DNA of 64,000 bases from Meghimatium bilineatum (Eukaryota > Mollusca > Gastropoda > Stylommatophora > Philomycidae), in NCBI GenBank assembly GCA_034231615.1, contig CM067298.1, positions 60,356,387-60,420,386 on the forward strand. Direction: 5' to 3'. Below, piece after piece: positions 32,835 through 45,463 of the stretch. The notes below the pieces were generated by a model. That model saw nothing but the letters and a program-made list of their open reading frames with translations. It searched no databases and was not told where the DNA came from. Position 1 is the first letter of the stretch. Each line of letters begins with the position of its first letter. Made by a program: the position numbers and the translations under genes.

Positions 32835-32848
32835 TTTTGTTTTTACAG
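32835..32848 (+). promoter_or_regulatory. Predicted 3' splice acceptor before the DEGS start codon
   Basis: A T-rich tract ending in ACAG lies 10 nt before the ATG of the desaturase. It implies an upstream 5' UTR exon that I cannot locate; the region 31.6-32.8 kb has no recognisable coding exon or TATA box. If correct, translation starts at 32859 and not at 32736. Confidence 0.6.
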
Positions 32849-32858
32849 AACACAGAGG

Positions 32859-33998
32859 ATGGCGATCAAGCAGAATGGACATCTCAATGGTGTATCCAAT
32901 GGCGTATCCAATGGCGTGTCTGTATCACACAGTGAAGAGTCTTCTACAGTTACATCTAATCACAAAGTCAATGGCGTATCTAAGAACACGTTTAAATGGT
33001 TCTTTGGTTTCCTTACTTTGAATTCTAAAATGGAAGGAAATGATGATGATTGGATTTATGCAGAAGAGCCCCACAGTGAGCGAAGAAAAGAAATCATAGA
33101 CAGACATCCAGAAATCAAAGCTCTCATGGGACCAGATCCGTGGATCGTAGTTCCTGTAACAATCTCAGTTCTCTCGCAAATTGTTTTGTGTTGGCTGATT
33201 CAAGATGCATCATGGGTAACCATATTTGCCATGGCATATTGCATAGGTGGAGTATTCAACCACTCATTAGGGTCAGCGATTCATGAAATTGGACACAATC
33301 TTGCATTTGGACACGGGAAATACGCTTGGTTAAATCGTGTGCTAAGTTTATGGTGCAACCTGCCTCTGGGAGTCCCTATGGCCATATCATATAAGAAATA
33401 CCATGCTGATCATCACAAATACCTTGGTGAGGAGATGCAGGACGTCGACATTCCAACACGTCTAGAGGCCTTCTTATTCCGTCACCCACTAACCAAAATT
33501 GTCTGGCTGTTTTTTCATCCTATCATTCATGCCATCCGGCCTTTCTACAAAAGTCCTAAACCTCTAACAGGCTGGGAAATGATCAACACTGTTGTGGAGG
33601 CCATTTTTGATATCATAATGTTCAAGCTGTTTGGAGTCAAAGCGATTGTATACATGGTTGCTGGTACTCTTCTGTCCATGGGTCTGCACCCTCTTGCTGG
33701 TCATTTCATATCTGAGCACTACCTCTTTACTAAAGGACAGGCCACACACTCGTACTACGGACCACTGAATTTTATCTTGTACAACGTTGGATACCATAAC
33801 GAGCATCACGATTTCCCATACATTCCTTACACACGTCTGGCTCAGCTCAAACGTACAGCACCTGAATACTACGACAATTTACCGTACCATTCTTCTTGGA
33901 TAAAAGTTGTGTGGGATTTTATTTTTGACAAAAACATGGGACCGCATGCACACGGTCTCGGCTACTTGAAAGATTCTGCTAACGCAAAGAGTTCTTAG
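32859..33998 (+). CDS. DEGS1-like: Sphingolipid delta(4)-desaturase (dihydroceramide desaturase, DEGS family), main coding exon
   Basis: Enzyme of the ER membrane that, in this family, introduces the delta-4 trans double bond into dihydroceramide to make ceramide, using a di-iron centre and electrons from cytochrome b5. Seen here: 379 residues from the chosen ATG, ending in TAG. The three histidine boxes are intact: HEIGHN near residue 142, HADHH near 182 and HNEHH near 313, and the GLHPLAGHFISEHY block lies just before the third. Hydrophobic stretches around residues 95-135 and 250-280 fit membrane helices. The DEGS core begins at about residue 58 (MEGNDDDWIYAEEPH), so the first 57 residues are an extension rich in N, G, V and S. 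The open frame continues 41 codons upstream, but a pyrimidine-rich tract ending in TTTTTACAG at 32840-32848 looks like a splice acceptor, so the upstream Met at 32736 is probably intronic read-through. No frameshift or stop is present. The family is usually about 320-340 residues. Confidence 0.93.
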   Translation: MAIKQNGHLNGVSNGVSNGVSVSHSEESSTVTSNHKVNGVSKNTFKWFFGFLTLNSKMEGNDDDWIYAEEPHSERRKEIIDRHPEIKALMGPDPWIVVPVTISVLSQIVLCWLIQDASWVTIFAMAYCIGGVFNHSLGSAIHEIGHNLAFGHGKYAWLNRVLSLWCNLPLGVPMAISYKKYHADHHKYLGEEMQDVDIPTRLEAFLFRHPLTKIVWLFFHPIIHAIRPFYKSPKPLTGWEMINTVVEAIFDIIMFKLFGVKAIVYMVAGTLLSMGLHPLAGHFISEHYLFTKGQATHSYYGPLNFILYNVGYHNEHHDFPYIPYTRLAQLKRTAPEYYDNLPYHSSWIKVVWDFIFDKNMGPHAHGLGYLKDSANAKSS

Positions 33999-35250
33999 CT
34001 GTTTTATTTATGTAAAATTTACAATGAAACTCATTTTGCATTCTGAAGTTGCTTCTTAGTTTGAAAAGGACATTGTTCCAAATAATTTTCTTTTATTTCA
34101 TTTTCATATTACCAGCACAGTCTGACAGGTCTTTCTAATTACTAGACACACAAAGTAGCTGGGTCAGACGATTAATACAGTAAGATAAATGATAACTTTG
34201 AATGAGAAAATTGTGTTTTATGGTTCATTGATGAATTTTGCATACTACATACACTTTATGACATAATGATAAAATGTCATACATAATTACATGTCATAGA
34301 AGACTGATAACATGTCCTACATACATACATACATTACATAACAGAATGGTAAAATTTTCAATCATACATTTCGTCCAATGATTAAAAAAAATTTCATTAA
34401 ACAATTCTCAGTATAGTCAACAAAATACTCCCCTTTTGTTAACCATATAGTAAACACATTTTAGCAACAACAAAAAATGTATGAAATAGCAATTTTCGCA
34501 CATAATTCCTTGTATTGTCCAACTTGAAACTGCTTTTTAGCCAATGGTTTTTGGGGTTTGTATTTATTTGAAAAAATGATACCCATAGAAATTTCTCCAT
34601 ATAAATCGCCCAGGCAAGGAAGCGTGTGGAGCACCAACCCAGGGACGTGACATACCCATGCGTATTCGACAGAGAAAATCTCCCACGGATCGGCAGATTC
34701 GGTCATGAGAAGTCTTGCCCTTTTAGTACCACCTCAACAATTGACGCAATCTTACTTCAGATCGTATGTCAAAACTTATAAATGCATATAGCATTGTTTC
34801 ATTATCCTATTTAATAATTAATAAAAATAATTAATAAATATTTAATAAACGAGTAATAACTATGATAATAGGCCCTATAAATTCACTGTTATCCCAATGT
34901 TTCAGCCTTATTTTTGCTGAATATCTTGAAGCCAAGTTGATGATTTTTCAACTTGTTTGCGAATTCAACATTTACATACATTGTAAATCATTTTTTTATA
35001 TTTACTGTTATAAATAAATATATATTAATTGAATATGAAATTCAATGTTTAAGATATAAAACTATGAATCATAGTTAAATGTTTGAAGTTATGAGTGAAA
35101 TTTATTCGTCCATACCGGTCAAGTATATAGCAGATCCGATCCTTGCAACAGTAGTTTCATGATAGTATAGTGGTTCATAAGTTGACCAACTGTGTCAACC
35201 AACCATTTTTAAAATTTTATATTTTTCAGTCATCAGTCAGAAGTATTTCT
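33999..35250. other. Desaturase 3' UTR and downstream spacer
   Basis: No coding sequence recognised. ATACATACATACAT at about 34319-34333 is a short tetranucleotide repeat. Confidence 0.4.
34820..34849 (+). promoter_or_regulatory. Cluster of three AATAAA hexamers, candidate DEGS polyadenylation signal
   Basis: AATAAA occurs at 34820, 34833 and 34844, about 820 nt after the desaturase stop. In AT-rich sequence such hexamers arise by chance, so this is only a candidate 3' end of the transcript. Confidence 0.25.
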
Positions 35251-35256
35251 ATTAAG

Positions 35257-35411
35257 CAGCGCCTGATTTAGACTTGATAATGCCCTAAGCTATTTGAGAT
35301 ATGAGGTCCAGATATTACATGTCCGTGTCAAATATGATTTTTTGGGGGGCCCCCAAGAAAGTGGGACCCTTAAGCTATAGTTTGTTTAACTTATAGGTAA
35401 ATCCTGCAATG
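35257..35411. mobile_element. hAT MITE, family H1, copy 2 (inverted relative to copy 1)
   Basis: 155 bp; perfect 8-bp duplication CTATTAAG at 35249-35256 and 35412-35419. Internal GGGGGCCCCCAAGAAAGTGG matches copy 1 at 17223-17245 in reverse. Confidence 0.95.
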
Positions 35412-35599
35412 CTATTAAGGATGTTTTGTCAGGAATGGGAAGCTACATGGTGTGGTTTTATATATATATATTACAGCATTTTGTAATATTTTTCTGTGTT
35501 GGCGTCCACTCCTCATTTAGACACCATTGGTGGTCATTTGTATCTTATGATGTTTCTCTTCCCGAATTATTCCACTCTTTTCCCTACTCTTCCGTTTGT

Positions 35600-36065
35600 C
35601 ATAAGATCGACAGTGATTCATTCATTCATTTTCCTTTTGCGCTGAAGTTAGCGCATAGGGTAGAGGTCAGATCTATCCAATTCTGTCTGTTCAAAGCTAT
35701 TCTGTGTAGTTCTTGAATAGTATGAATATTGGTTGTTTTACTTTCTCTAAGTAGTGTTCTTCTGAGTGTTTCTTTTGGTCTACCCCTTGCTCTTTTGCAT
35801 GTAGGTATCCATTCAAGAAATTGGTGGTGTATTCTGTTGGTGTGCGCGTAGGACATGCCCGATGTAGGACCAACGGCGTTTTCTGATAACATCTGTGATG
35901 AAATTTTGATGTCTCTTCTCTGATTTTATGATTCGATTTGAATTCACTCCAATGGGTGTTAGTTATCCTACGAAGACATTTGTTCTCAAAACTCAGTAAT
36001 TTCTTTTCTGAAGATAAAGAGCTTTTCCAGCTCTCACATCCATATGATAGACAGTGATTGACACT
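35600..36065 (-). mobile_element. LINE 3' end (family L3)
   Basis: Minus-strand frames: CLSYGCESWKSSLSSEKKLL and FENKCLRRITNTHW, then NRIHHQFLEWIPTCKRARGR and PKETLRRTLLRE, ending RQNWIDLTSTLCANFSAKGK, the RWR..V..LC..  tail common in craniofacial-development-protein-2-like LINEs. Two frames, so frameshifted. A short related tail is at 53232-53340. Confidence 0.8.
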
Positions 36066-37300
36066 GCTGAAAATCATGTGAACAGAGTATATTAGTACAT
36101 AGAATATGTCATCAGAGTATATTGATGCACATTTGATCAACAGTGGCAATACTCCCTAGAATGTCATCTCGTTCATTAACCTCCACTCCCGCATATCCTA
36201 ACACGTAAATCTGGATTAAATTGTGTAACATTTCGGCAGAATATTGTTCTGTTCTTGTCAACCTTTTACTATCTCGGATTACTGAGTGCTTAAGAAATTA
36301 CGGAAACAAGTAACAATAAGAATGCAACATTTTGATGACATTTAATTATCTGCTGGTGACTTCTCTAGAGTTTTTATCATTTGCGTGTTTGTGAATGGTT
36401 GTTTCTTCAATAAGTGTGCCTTTGTGTATGCGCACCCACATCATGATTGATAAAAAGCATCAGCGTACATTTTCTATTCATGAAAATATGATAATTGACA
36501 CATTTTTCTAGATATTTGAAGTTAATAAATAGTAAATCTGGCGCAGAAATGTGTATTCTAATAGCTGCTATTCTGAAACTATTAAAGGGCAAGTGTTCGT
36601 CTGTATTCTTTTTTAACAGTAGTTTAATTGAACAAGCAAATTGCATTCATCGTATATGCTCATTCTCAGACTCCTGCGTTTATCAGAGTGTGATTCTGAG
36701 AATACATTGTGTTGTATCATAGTTTACGGTAGTGTTATAATATCTACGACTTTCTGTGCAATACATTCGTATGTGGGTATCTTTTCGTTCATAGTTTAAC
36801 ATGTTTACACAGCAAGTCCGGTTTTCTTGTTAAATGTTGCTGTATTTGAAAGCTTCTGAAGACTCCCATTCCGCTCTCTGTAGTTTATGTGGGTATCATT
36901 TTGAGTTTATATTTGCCGTTTTTTATACATTCCTATTGTTCAGACTACCCTGTTATCAAGAGGGTGAAGGGTCTTGTCAGATCTGGCTTGCTTACCCTAA
37001 AGATAGCAGTCAACTGTGAGTCACAGTACACTATAGTCCGTGCGCTGTCCAGCATCTTGATCAGGAAATTGACAAGGATGCTTGGCATTTAAAAAAAAAT
37101 ATTCTATACTTTTCACTAACCGTATAACCGCATAATTAATGTATATAGTAATTTGTTATTTTGTTATATCAATTAGATTATTATATTTTTATATACAAAA
37201 TTATATCTCGTGAATTTACATTTGTCTGTGGTTTAGCGCGTCAATTTGTCTTTTTCGTCAGTTATATACACAATAATTATAAAGATATTTCTCTGTTATA
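36066..37300. other. No recognised gene
   Basis: AT-rich; short open frames without domains. Confidence 0.4.
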
Positions 37301-37310
37301 AGAGTGTTGT

Positions 37311-37525
37311 TTGTCCATCACAAGTTATGTTGACCATTTGTTAGATCCGCCTTATGAAATTCAGTTAAGAGATATATCCTTGATTGAGTTTTCAGATGGA
37401 TAATAAACCCTACCCTGGCCGCAAAGATCCTAGGACGAGCGGAAATTGGATGATCACTGTAGATGGTGTTTGATATACTCAGACTTTCTTGCTACTCTCC
37501 GCTGTATATAGTAGTACATCTTTTC
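37311..37525 (-). mobile_element. LINE 3' end, zinc-finger family, degraded
   Basis: GTCCATCACAAGTTATG, GACCATTTGTTAGATCCGCC and CTTGCTACTCTCCGCTGTAT parallel 45196-45420. The finger codons are decayed. Confidence 0.7.
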
Positions 37526-37929
37526 ACATGACCCATCTAAAGAAAAGCTAAAGGATTTTTAGACGTAACACAACTAATCACCAATTTGAGGCTGCTTCCT
37601 GGAAGAAACAAATGAAAAATATATAGTGTCATGGATTAATCACTAGACCATCGACCAGGGGATTCGTATAATAATTTAATGATCAATAGTGTGGGTCAGT
37701 AGAGGTTTTGAAAAAATAAAACAAAATAAAATCAATTCTGTTATCGCCCCAGATATCAGGAAATGGGTACAAAGCCTCAATATCTGAGAATGAGATAGGA
37801 GTACGTACTGAAGGCGCCAAAAGTTAAAATGTGTTTGGCTAACTAGTGGTTAGGCAATTGATCACTTAAGATAAAAGACTAAGATAACTGAAAACCTTAC
37901 CCGTAACAAATAAAACCTTACAAATAAAA
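37526..37929. other. No recognised gene
   Basis: Nothing recognised. Confidence 0.35.
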
Positions 37930-38045
37930 CGGCGACACAACGCATTTTCATTTTCTGGACTACATCCTGCTGGAAATCTAATAGGATCATTGTCCTGCTA
38001 CAAGAGCGATTCAGTGGGTGTTTGAGAATGAACGTTGAAGAAGAT
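37930..38045 (+). repeat. SINE-like repeat X, 3' part
   Basis: CGACACAACGCATTTTCATT, CTGGACTACATCCTGCTGGA and GAATGAACGTTGAAGAAG; a variant subtype with a CCTGCTACAAGAGCGATTCA insert shared with 38752-38872. Confidence 0.7.
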
Positions 38046-38751
38046 TATTTTCATTTACATTTATAATCTCACACAGTGCATGTTGCAAAGTTTAGATGTT
38101 TAATCAACATTCTTGATTTATAATTTTTAACATTATTAAAATGTGTCTATGTATTATTTATGCAGGCCATAGCTGAAATTTGTCCCGTTTTCAATATATT
38201 TGTGACAAAGCACTTTTATTATGTACGGGGAAAAAATTACTACAAAATGGGTTTATTGAATATGTCGGAATCCATATTGGCCAGCAGTAAAAGCAGTCCC
38301 CATTGAAATGGAAACAATAGGCAGATGAAGCCCAAGAAGGTAGAATAAAGGAGTTACCAACGTTCTGAAACCTCACAATATTACTGCATATCAAGTGACA
38401 AAACTTGCCATATCCCGTAAACTGACCGTCATTCAATCCTGCGACGCCTTACAGTAAATACAGAGAAAAGACATAGAATATATTGACCTAATTTACCGAT
38501 TCTCTTGTCTGGAGCTGCAATTGAGTTCTTTATTTGCATTGTTAATGTTGTATTTCCAGCTGCGTTAGTGCAGTAAATAGGTCGTCTGTAGACGGAAACA
38601 AAAAAGGTGTGGGGAAAGGGGGGGGGTAACTGTAGTTTAAACATCATTTACCAACTTGTCTTTGTGGGATTTTTTTATTTTGTAAATAAATATTACAACT
38701 GTTTGAGAAATCCCTGTCAAAGACGGATGTGCCGGGTCATTGGCGCAAATA
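38046..38751. other. No recognised gene
   Basis: Contains a G-run at 38618-38626. No gene evidence. Confidence 0.35.
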
Positions 38752-38872
38752 AAACGGCGACACAATGCATTTCCATTCTCTAGAGTACATCCTACTTGAA
38801 ATCTAGAATGGATCATGGTCCTGCTACAAGAGAGATCCAGCAGGAATTTGAAAATGAACGCTGAAGAAGTTT
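38752..38872 (+). repeat. SINE-like repeat X, 3' part, same subtype as 37930
   Basis: CGGCGACACAATGCATTTCC, GGATCATGGTCCTGCTACAA and AATGAACGCTGAAGAAG are near-identical to 37930-38045. Confidence 0.75.
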
Positions 38873-39200
38873 GGGAAATCCACTAAATATGTGTATGTGG
38901 AGGGGGGAGGGCTTAACCCGCGTTTAGGCGTATTTCCTAGTGCTAAATGTCATGTTCTAATTTCTTTTGGGGGTGGGGGGGGGTATACATCAGCTCGCCC
39001 CCTTATCTGCGGCTTGAGTTGCATTAGCGTTGATATCCAGGATTGACATATTCTTACAATTTGAGAACTACAAATGGATGTAAAATAGCTCGGAAGGTGG
39101 ACAAACATGCAGGCTGTTCACATCTCAGAAAGCTAAACATACAGTAGAGCATGATCTCCACTGCTGCCATCTCAACTGTAGAAAAAACATGCACTTTCTC

Positions 39201-39400
39201 AGATAAGAACAACCGTGTAATAATTCTGAGGCATGAGAAGACTTACATCTCATGTATGAACAACCGTGTGATAGTGGCGAGGCATAAGAAGACTGACATC
39301 TCATATATGAACAACCGTGTGATAGTTACGAGGCATAAGAAGACTGACATCTCATATATGAACAATGTGATAACGACGAGACATGAAAAGACTGCCAGTT
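39201..39400 (+). repeat. 51-bp tandem repeat, about 4 units
   Basis: Units of 17 codons (NNRVIVTRHKKTDISYM) remain open over four copies. The last is shortened. The frame has no other support as a gene. Confidence 0.9.
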
Positions 39401-39780
39401 TAAACATTTGTAAACCTCGGGAAGTTGTGGAAAAATAGAAACAAAATATAGTAACATATTTTTGTACTCATTTATATTGTGATAATTATACCGTTTTGTT
39501 TACAGCTTTGTGCTAAATTGATTTTACTATTGATTTACAGACAACTGATATGCAAGTGATATGACATTTTGCAAAATATAGCAGGGTCTATATTGCTTGT
39601 ATTTGCATAAATTATAAAATATAAAAATGAATTAATAAGACAAGACTGGTAATGCATGCACGGTGATTCGATTAACGAATCATGGCCTATTGATCGTTTA
39701 ATATTCTAGGGCGTAGTGTTTCATCTGACTTATTATTTTATATTTACAGTAAACCTTGTAATGTTGCTGGGAATACTGCA
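39401..39780. other. No recognised gene
   Basis: AT-rich. Confidence 0.35.
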
Positions 39781-39784
39781 TATA

Positions 39785-40425
39785 CAATAAAAATAACAAA
39801 GAGGTTCTGACAACATTGCGTAAAAAGTATTTAAAAAGCTATAGATGAAATACAAATTAAACATAAGTAATTTGGACCAAAAGACGTGAAATCTTGTTGA
39901 AGACAATGTTACTTGAAGGTAAGAGTTGTGGGGAGGCGAGCACGGGGTCGGTAGAGAAATAAGTGAGAGGGAAACAAACATTCATTACACAATGGACAGG
40001 AAAATCTGTAAAGAGTGCCCCTCGAAGTCAAGAGACATGATGTTGGAAATTCATGGGGGCTGTCCATAAACTACGTCAACAATTTTTGGAACGGGAGTTT
40101 GAAAAACTTGACAGTTGACAAGAGGGAGAGAGGCATTTGACAAAAGTTGACGCCAACAAAGCCTTTTCAAATACTTTATACAACAATTGAATAGTTCGAG
40201 TTTGAAACATTCTTCTCAAATTTGAAATACATAATGAAGTATTTTCGGACTGTTCAGCTCAAAATCGTTTTTAGGGGGGGGGGGTGTCCTTGAGTCCCTT
40301 CATTCTTGACAGTTGCTGACAAAGGGGGGGGGGGGTATAAAGTTGGTACAATATTGTTGACGTAATTTATGGACAGCATTCAAGCTTCGTTGCCGAGACG
40401 GCCCTTGATGATGAAAAAGTCAATG
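39785..40425 (+). mobile_element. LINE 3' fragment (family L1), split by a MITE
   Basis: AACAAAGAGGTTCTGACAAC, GACGTGAAATCTTGTTGAAG, CAATGGACAGGAAAATCTG, then, after the insertion, TTGCCGAGACGGCCCTTGAT: the order of the LINE at 14451-15345. Strongly diverged. Confidence 0.8.
40054..40377. mobile_element. MITE with GCTGTCCATAAA termini
   Basis: The left end GCTGTCCATAAACTACGTCA (40059) and right end TGACGTAATTTATGGACAGC (40377) pair over about 25 nt with two mismatches. ATTCA flanks both sides (40049-40053 and 40378-40382), a possible 5-bp target duplication. G-runs at 40275 and 40325 lie inside. Confidence 0.85.
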
Positions 40426-41530
40426 ATAGTTCAAGATTAAGGTTTGATACATAATATGCTTCTATTGTTGTTATTATTAAACACATGGCCTGGTTCACGA
40501 GTGAATTAGCTGTTGAATTTTTTTTATTTTTGAATATTGTGATTCATGTAGCTGTTGCTGCCTTAAGGAATCAGTTCATGTTTCCTAGTCTTACGTTTCA
40601 TTTGTTTTCATACCATATATAATCCACAATTGAGTATATCATTCCAAGAAGACGTATGGGAAAGTAATAAATAGTCTGCTGATGACCATAATGCAACCCC
40701 TTTGCTATATATATTGGTCATAGAAAATGCTCAAAACTCTTCACCATAGGCCTCAATGATCTGAAATGGGATGCAGTAACAATATTTACTGGTACAGTAA
40801 CTCCCAACCAGAGAGACTCAGATTCGTGTCATACTCTGTAGAACTGTCTATTTTGATCTATAAATAAGTGAAGAATGACTGATGTCCTTTTGTTTGCATG
40901 TGTTAAAAATATGCACATGTATATGTTTCGGATACATCTCTCGGTTTGCACACGACCTTATATTCAATTTACAAAGCTTAAGATTAACTTTCTCAAAAAC
41001 TGTATGCATACTTTGGTAAAGTAATGCAATTATGTGCATCTAAAATTGAAGAAGTGTCATCTGTCAATTGTAGATTATTTGAATTAAAGTTAGGACAAGT
41101 TACGCTATTTTTCTACATCCCTCTTTTGTCTCCGTCTATTTGACACTTATGGCAAAACAAAAGTCCAGTGGAAATAGTTCATGGTGCAGTGAATAACCAA
41201 AGCATTTTGAATGTTTTGCCGTGCTATATGAGATCAATTATAAATATATTTTTGAAAAGTAAATATTTTACTAAGAAATATAATTGTTCATTTTTATCTA
41301 ATGATAAAGAAATTATGGTTAGAAGAAAATGAACATTTATTACTTATTATATAAAATGCCTTATTATTCCAACCATTTGTTTTGTATATAATGAGTATAC
41401 TGCACAGTTAGATTTCCACTTGATGAAGATATCAAATAAAACAATAATTGAATTCCTCCAAGGAATAGACATAAGGATCCTGGATGAGAAAACATCGGAC
41501 TAATTAAAAATATATATCGTTAACAAATTG
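40426..41530. other. No recognised gene
   Basis: AT-rich with no recognised repeat. Confidence 0.4.
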
Positions 41531-41532
41531 CT

Positions 41533-42425
41533 TCAATAAGGTGTGAAAACAGTGACTCACCATACATAAAAATAAAAAGAGGTGTAAGACAAGGATGTAT
41601 TTTATCACCCAACCAGTTTAATATCTACACTGATTGATCAGTGGGAAAATAATAAAACAATCTAAGATGTAGATGACACAGTGCTCTTTGCAGAAAGTGA
41701 ACAGGAACTACAAAGACTAGTAGATCATGTCGAAAAATCAAGTAAAGAATATGGACTAAGTATTAACATGTTTAAAAAAATACGATTATAATCAGCACGA
41801 TCACAGTGGAACAGGCACCAAACATACAAATTAGATAATTACCAATATCTTGGACACATTATCACAAATAATTATAGATGTGAAACATGTTAAAAGGAAA
41901 ATAGAATGGCTAAAAACACTTTCAATGACATGTGGGAAATATAAACATCTAACCATATCACAAGCTAAATATAAGAATTATAAAATTTTACATCTATTCT
42001 TCATTAATGTATGACTCAACATGGACAATGAACAAATAACTAGAAGACAGGATTGATGCCTTAGAGATGTGGCTATTTAGAAGAATAGGGAGAACTTCAT
42101 GGAAAGAGAAGAAAACGAACACTGGCTTTAACAACACTATATAAGGAAAAAAACTCAAAGGAAATAAAAATAAAACGTAAAATAATTTGGACATATTAAA
42201 AGACGTGACAATTTGTTTAAGACTTTACTTGAAGGTAGAGTTAAGGGAAAGTGAGCTAAAGGTAGGCAGAAATACATACAAGTGGGATGAAAACACTACA
42301 AAATGGACAGGATACAGTCTAGCTAGCAAAACTGCACCACAAATACAAGACACAAGATGATGATGGAGGTTTGTTGGAACTATACTGTGCTGCGGAGACG
42401 GCACTTGATGGTGATAATGGTAAAG
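41533..42425 (+). mobile_element. LINE reverse transcriptase fragment (family L1)
   Basis: Plus strand: GAGGTGTAAGACAAGGATGT codes for RGVRQGCILSP, followed by the active-site region DVDDTVLFAESEQELQ (Y replaced by V), and a 3' part with GCCTTAGAGATGTGGCTATT and GCGGAGACGGCACTTGATGG. Many frameshifts. Confidence 0.85.
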
Positions 42426-42860
42426 ATTAAGCAGGCTACAGGAAGAAATTTGTGATGACAATGATGATAGTTATGATGTATTGTAGAGTGAGATAGTTAG
42501 GAAGGTGGTGACAGTGTACAAGTTTGAAATAGTTGGGAAGATAAGAATGTTGTGGGAAGATGGTCAGTAATGGACTCTGGGTTTCCATGTGGTTGGCAAA
42601 TAAAATAACTCAATTATGAAAAAGTTCAGGTATTATTATACTTTAGAATTGGGTTTTGACTGTCCACATATCAGATGCTTGTGGTCCATTGGGATCGTTA
42701 CATGTAGTAGTTCAGTCTATGTGTTGTTAGTAAATCCGCCAGATCATCATCATTGCACTACAGACACACCAATGAGTGACCCGATGACAACTGACAGTTC
42801 CAGGTTTCTGCTTGTTAACGAAAATCCTAAACCCAAAGTAACGCTAATTCATGGCGACGC
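42426..42860. other. No recognised gene
   Basis: A 100-codon plus-strand frame (42616-42918) has no recognised domain and overlaps a LINE fragment. Confidence 0.35.
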
Positions 42861-42861
42861 C

Positions 42862-43113
42862 TTATTTCACACCTTCCTTTATTTTGGACATAGAAAAAAG
42901 AATGATCACCTTAATTAATCTCATTAGCCCATGTTGTTTCTCGTAAGTTAAACCTCTCGATCTACCACCCAACATAGTAGATGTGCAAGCAAGGCGATCT
43001 CCTCTCTCATTGTCTTGAAGACCCGCATGACCTGGTACGAAACGTAATGTGATGCTTTCCAACTTCGACCTCTCCGTTGAAGTTGTAATGGTGGTATAGT
43101 TGCAATGACCCAC
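42862..43113 (-). mobile_element. LINE RNase H fragment
   Basis: Minus-strand frame has LESITLRFVPGHAGLQDNER and GDRLACTSTMLGGRSRGL, the same family as 57400-58016 (VTFIF..GH.GVRGNERADRLA). Confidence 0.8.
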
Positions 43114-43380
43114 AAATGTAATTTGAAGAGCTCATAAATAGTAACTGGAGCAATGGTACAAGGGAGTTTGTTTTTTTATCAATGAAGCAATGTTCACCGT
43201 TCTGACAAAGAAAGTCTAATTTATTGAGAAAATTTATCATCTTTGCTGCTGTAAATGCTCTAACGCCGACACTTTCAGCTAGCAGAAAATAATGATCACA
43301 TCTTGTACACCGAGCTCATAGACATCGATTTTATGGCAGTTTTGTACCAAAATTTCGAGTTTGCTACAGTATTGATATAA

Positions 43381-43667
43381 GGACCGAGGTAGCCTAGTTG
43401 ATAGGGAGCTTACTATCATCGGGTTACAGAGTGCCAGGTTCGAAACCACGTCCGGACAAAGAAAAATCCGGGTTGTGATTTCTCGCTTGACACGACCTCT
43501 CCTCCATTCGACTGTAAATGAGTACCTGACGCATGAGTTAGGGGAGGTAAAAACAGCAAGGATGGGAACTGACTCAGGATGGGAACCCCACCTAATAGTT
43601 GCTGCAGCTTAGTACATGAAGAGATTTATCTTCATCCTCGACGGCAGATGCCATAGGGCCTATCTTT
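43381..43667 (+). mobile_element. tRNA-derived SINE, family C
   Basis: 287 bp. A-box-like TAGCCTAGTTGATAGGGAGC and B-box-like AGGTTCGAAACC head it; the body contains ATGAGTACCTGACGCATGAG and TTAGGGGAGGTAAAA. An 11-bp duplication TATTGATATAA flanks it at 43370-43380 and 43668-43678. Confidence 0.9.
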
Positions 43668-43735
43668 TATTGATATAAACAAACTACAATATTACCGCAA
43701 TAGATACACTTCTAAATTAAACATTTCAGACTTTA

Positions 43736-45190
<1,455 letters not shown>

Positions 45191-45195
45191 TTATG

Positions 45196-45450
45196 TTGTT
45201 CGTCCATCACAAGTTATGATGACCATTTGTTACATCCACTATTGAAAATTCAATTAGAGTTATGTCCTTGATTATGAATTCGTAGATGGCTAATGAGCCC
45301 TATTCGAGCTGTAAGTGTTCTTGGACAGTTCAGGCATGGAATTACCACTGTAGACGGATCTTGGTCTATCCGTGACTTTCTAGCTACTCTCCGCTTTTGA
45401 GCTGCTGTATTTCTCATCTTTCGTGGATATGAAAATGAATCCATCCCCAC
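45196..45450 (-). mobile_element. LINE 3' end encoding a C2H2 zinc finger
   Basis: Minus-strand frame 45450-45250: NTAAQKRRVARKSRIDQDPS, then TVVIPCLNCPRTLTARIGLI and SHLRIHNQGHNSN. Cys and His ligands are intact. Close to 61890-62160. Confidence 0.85.
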
Positions 45451-45463
45451 ACTTGTTCGAAAT

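Noticed and set aside
32736..32858. Upstream Met of the desaturase frame as the true start
   Set aside because: Residues show no family similarity and an acceptor-like tract ends 10 nt before the next ATG.
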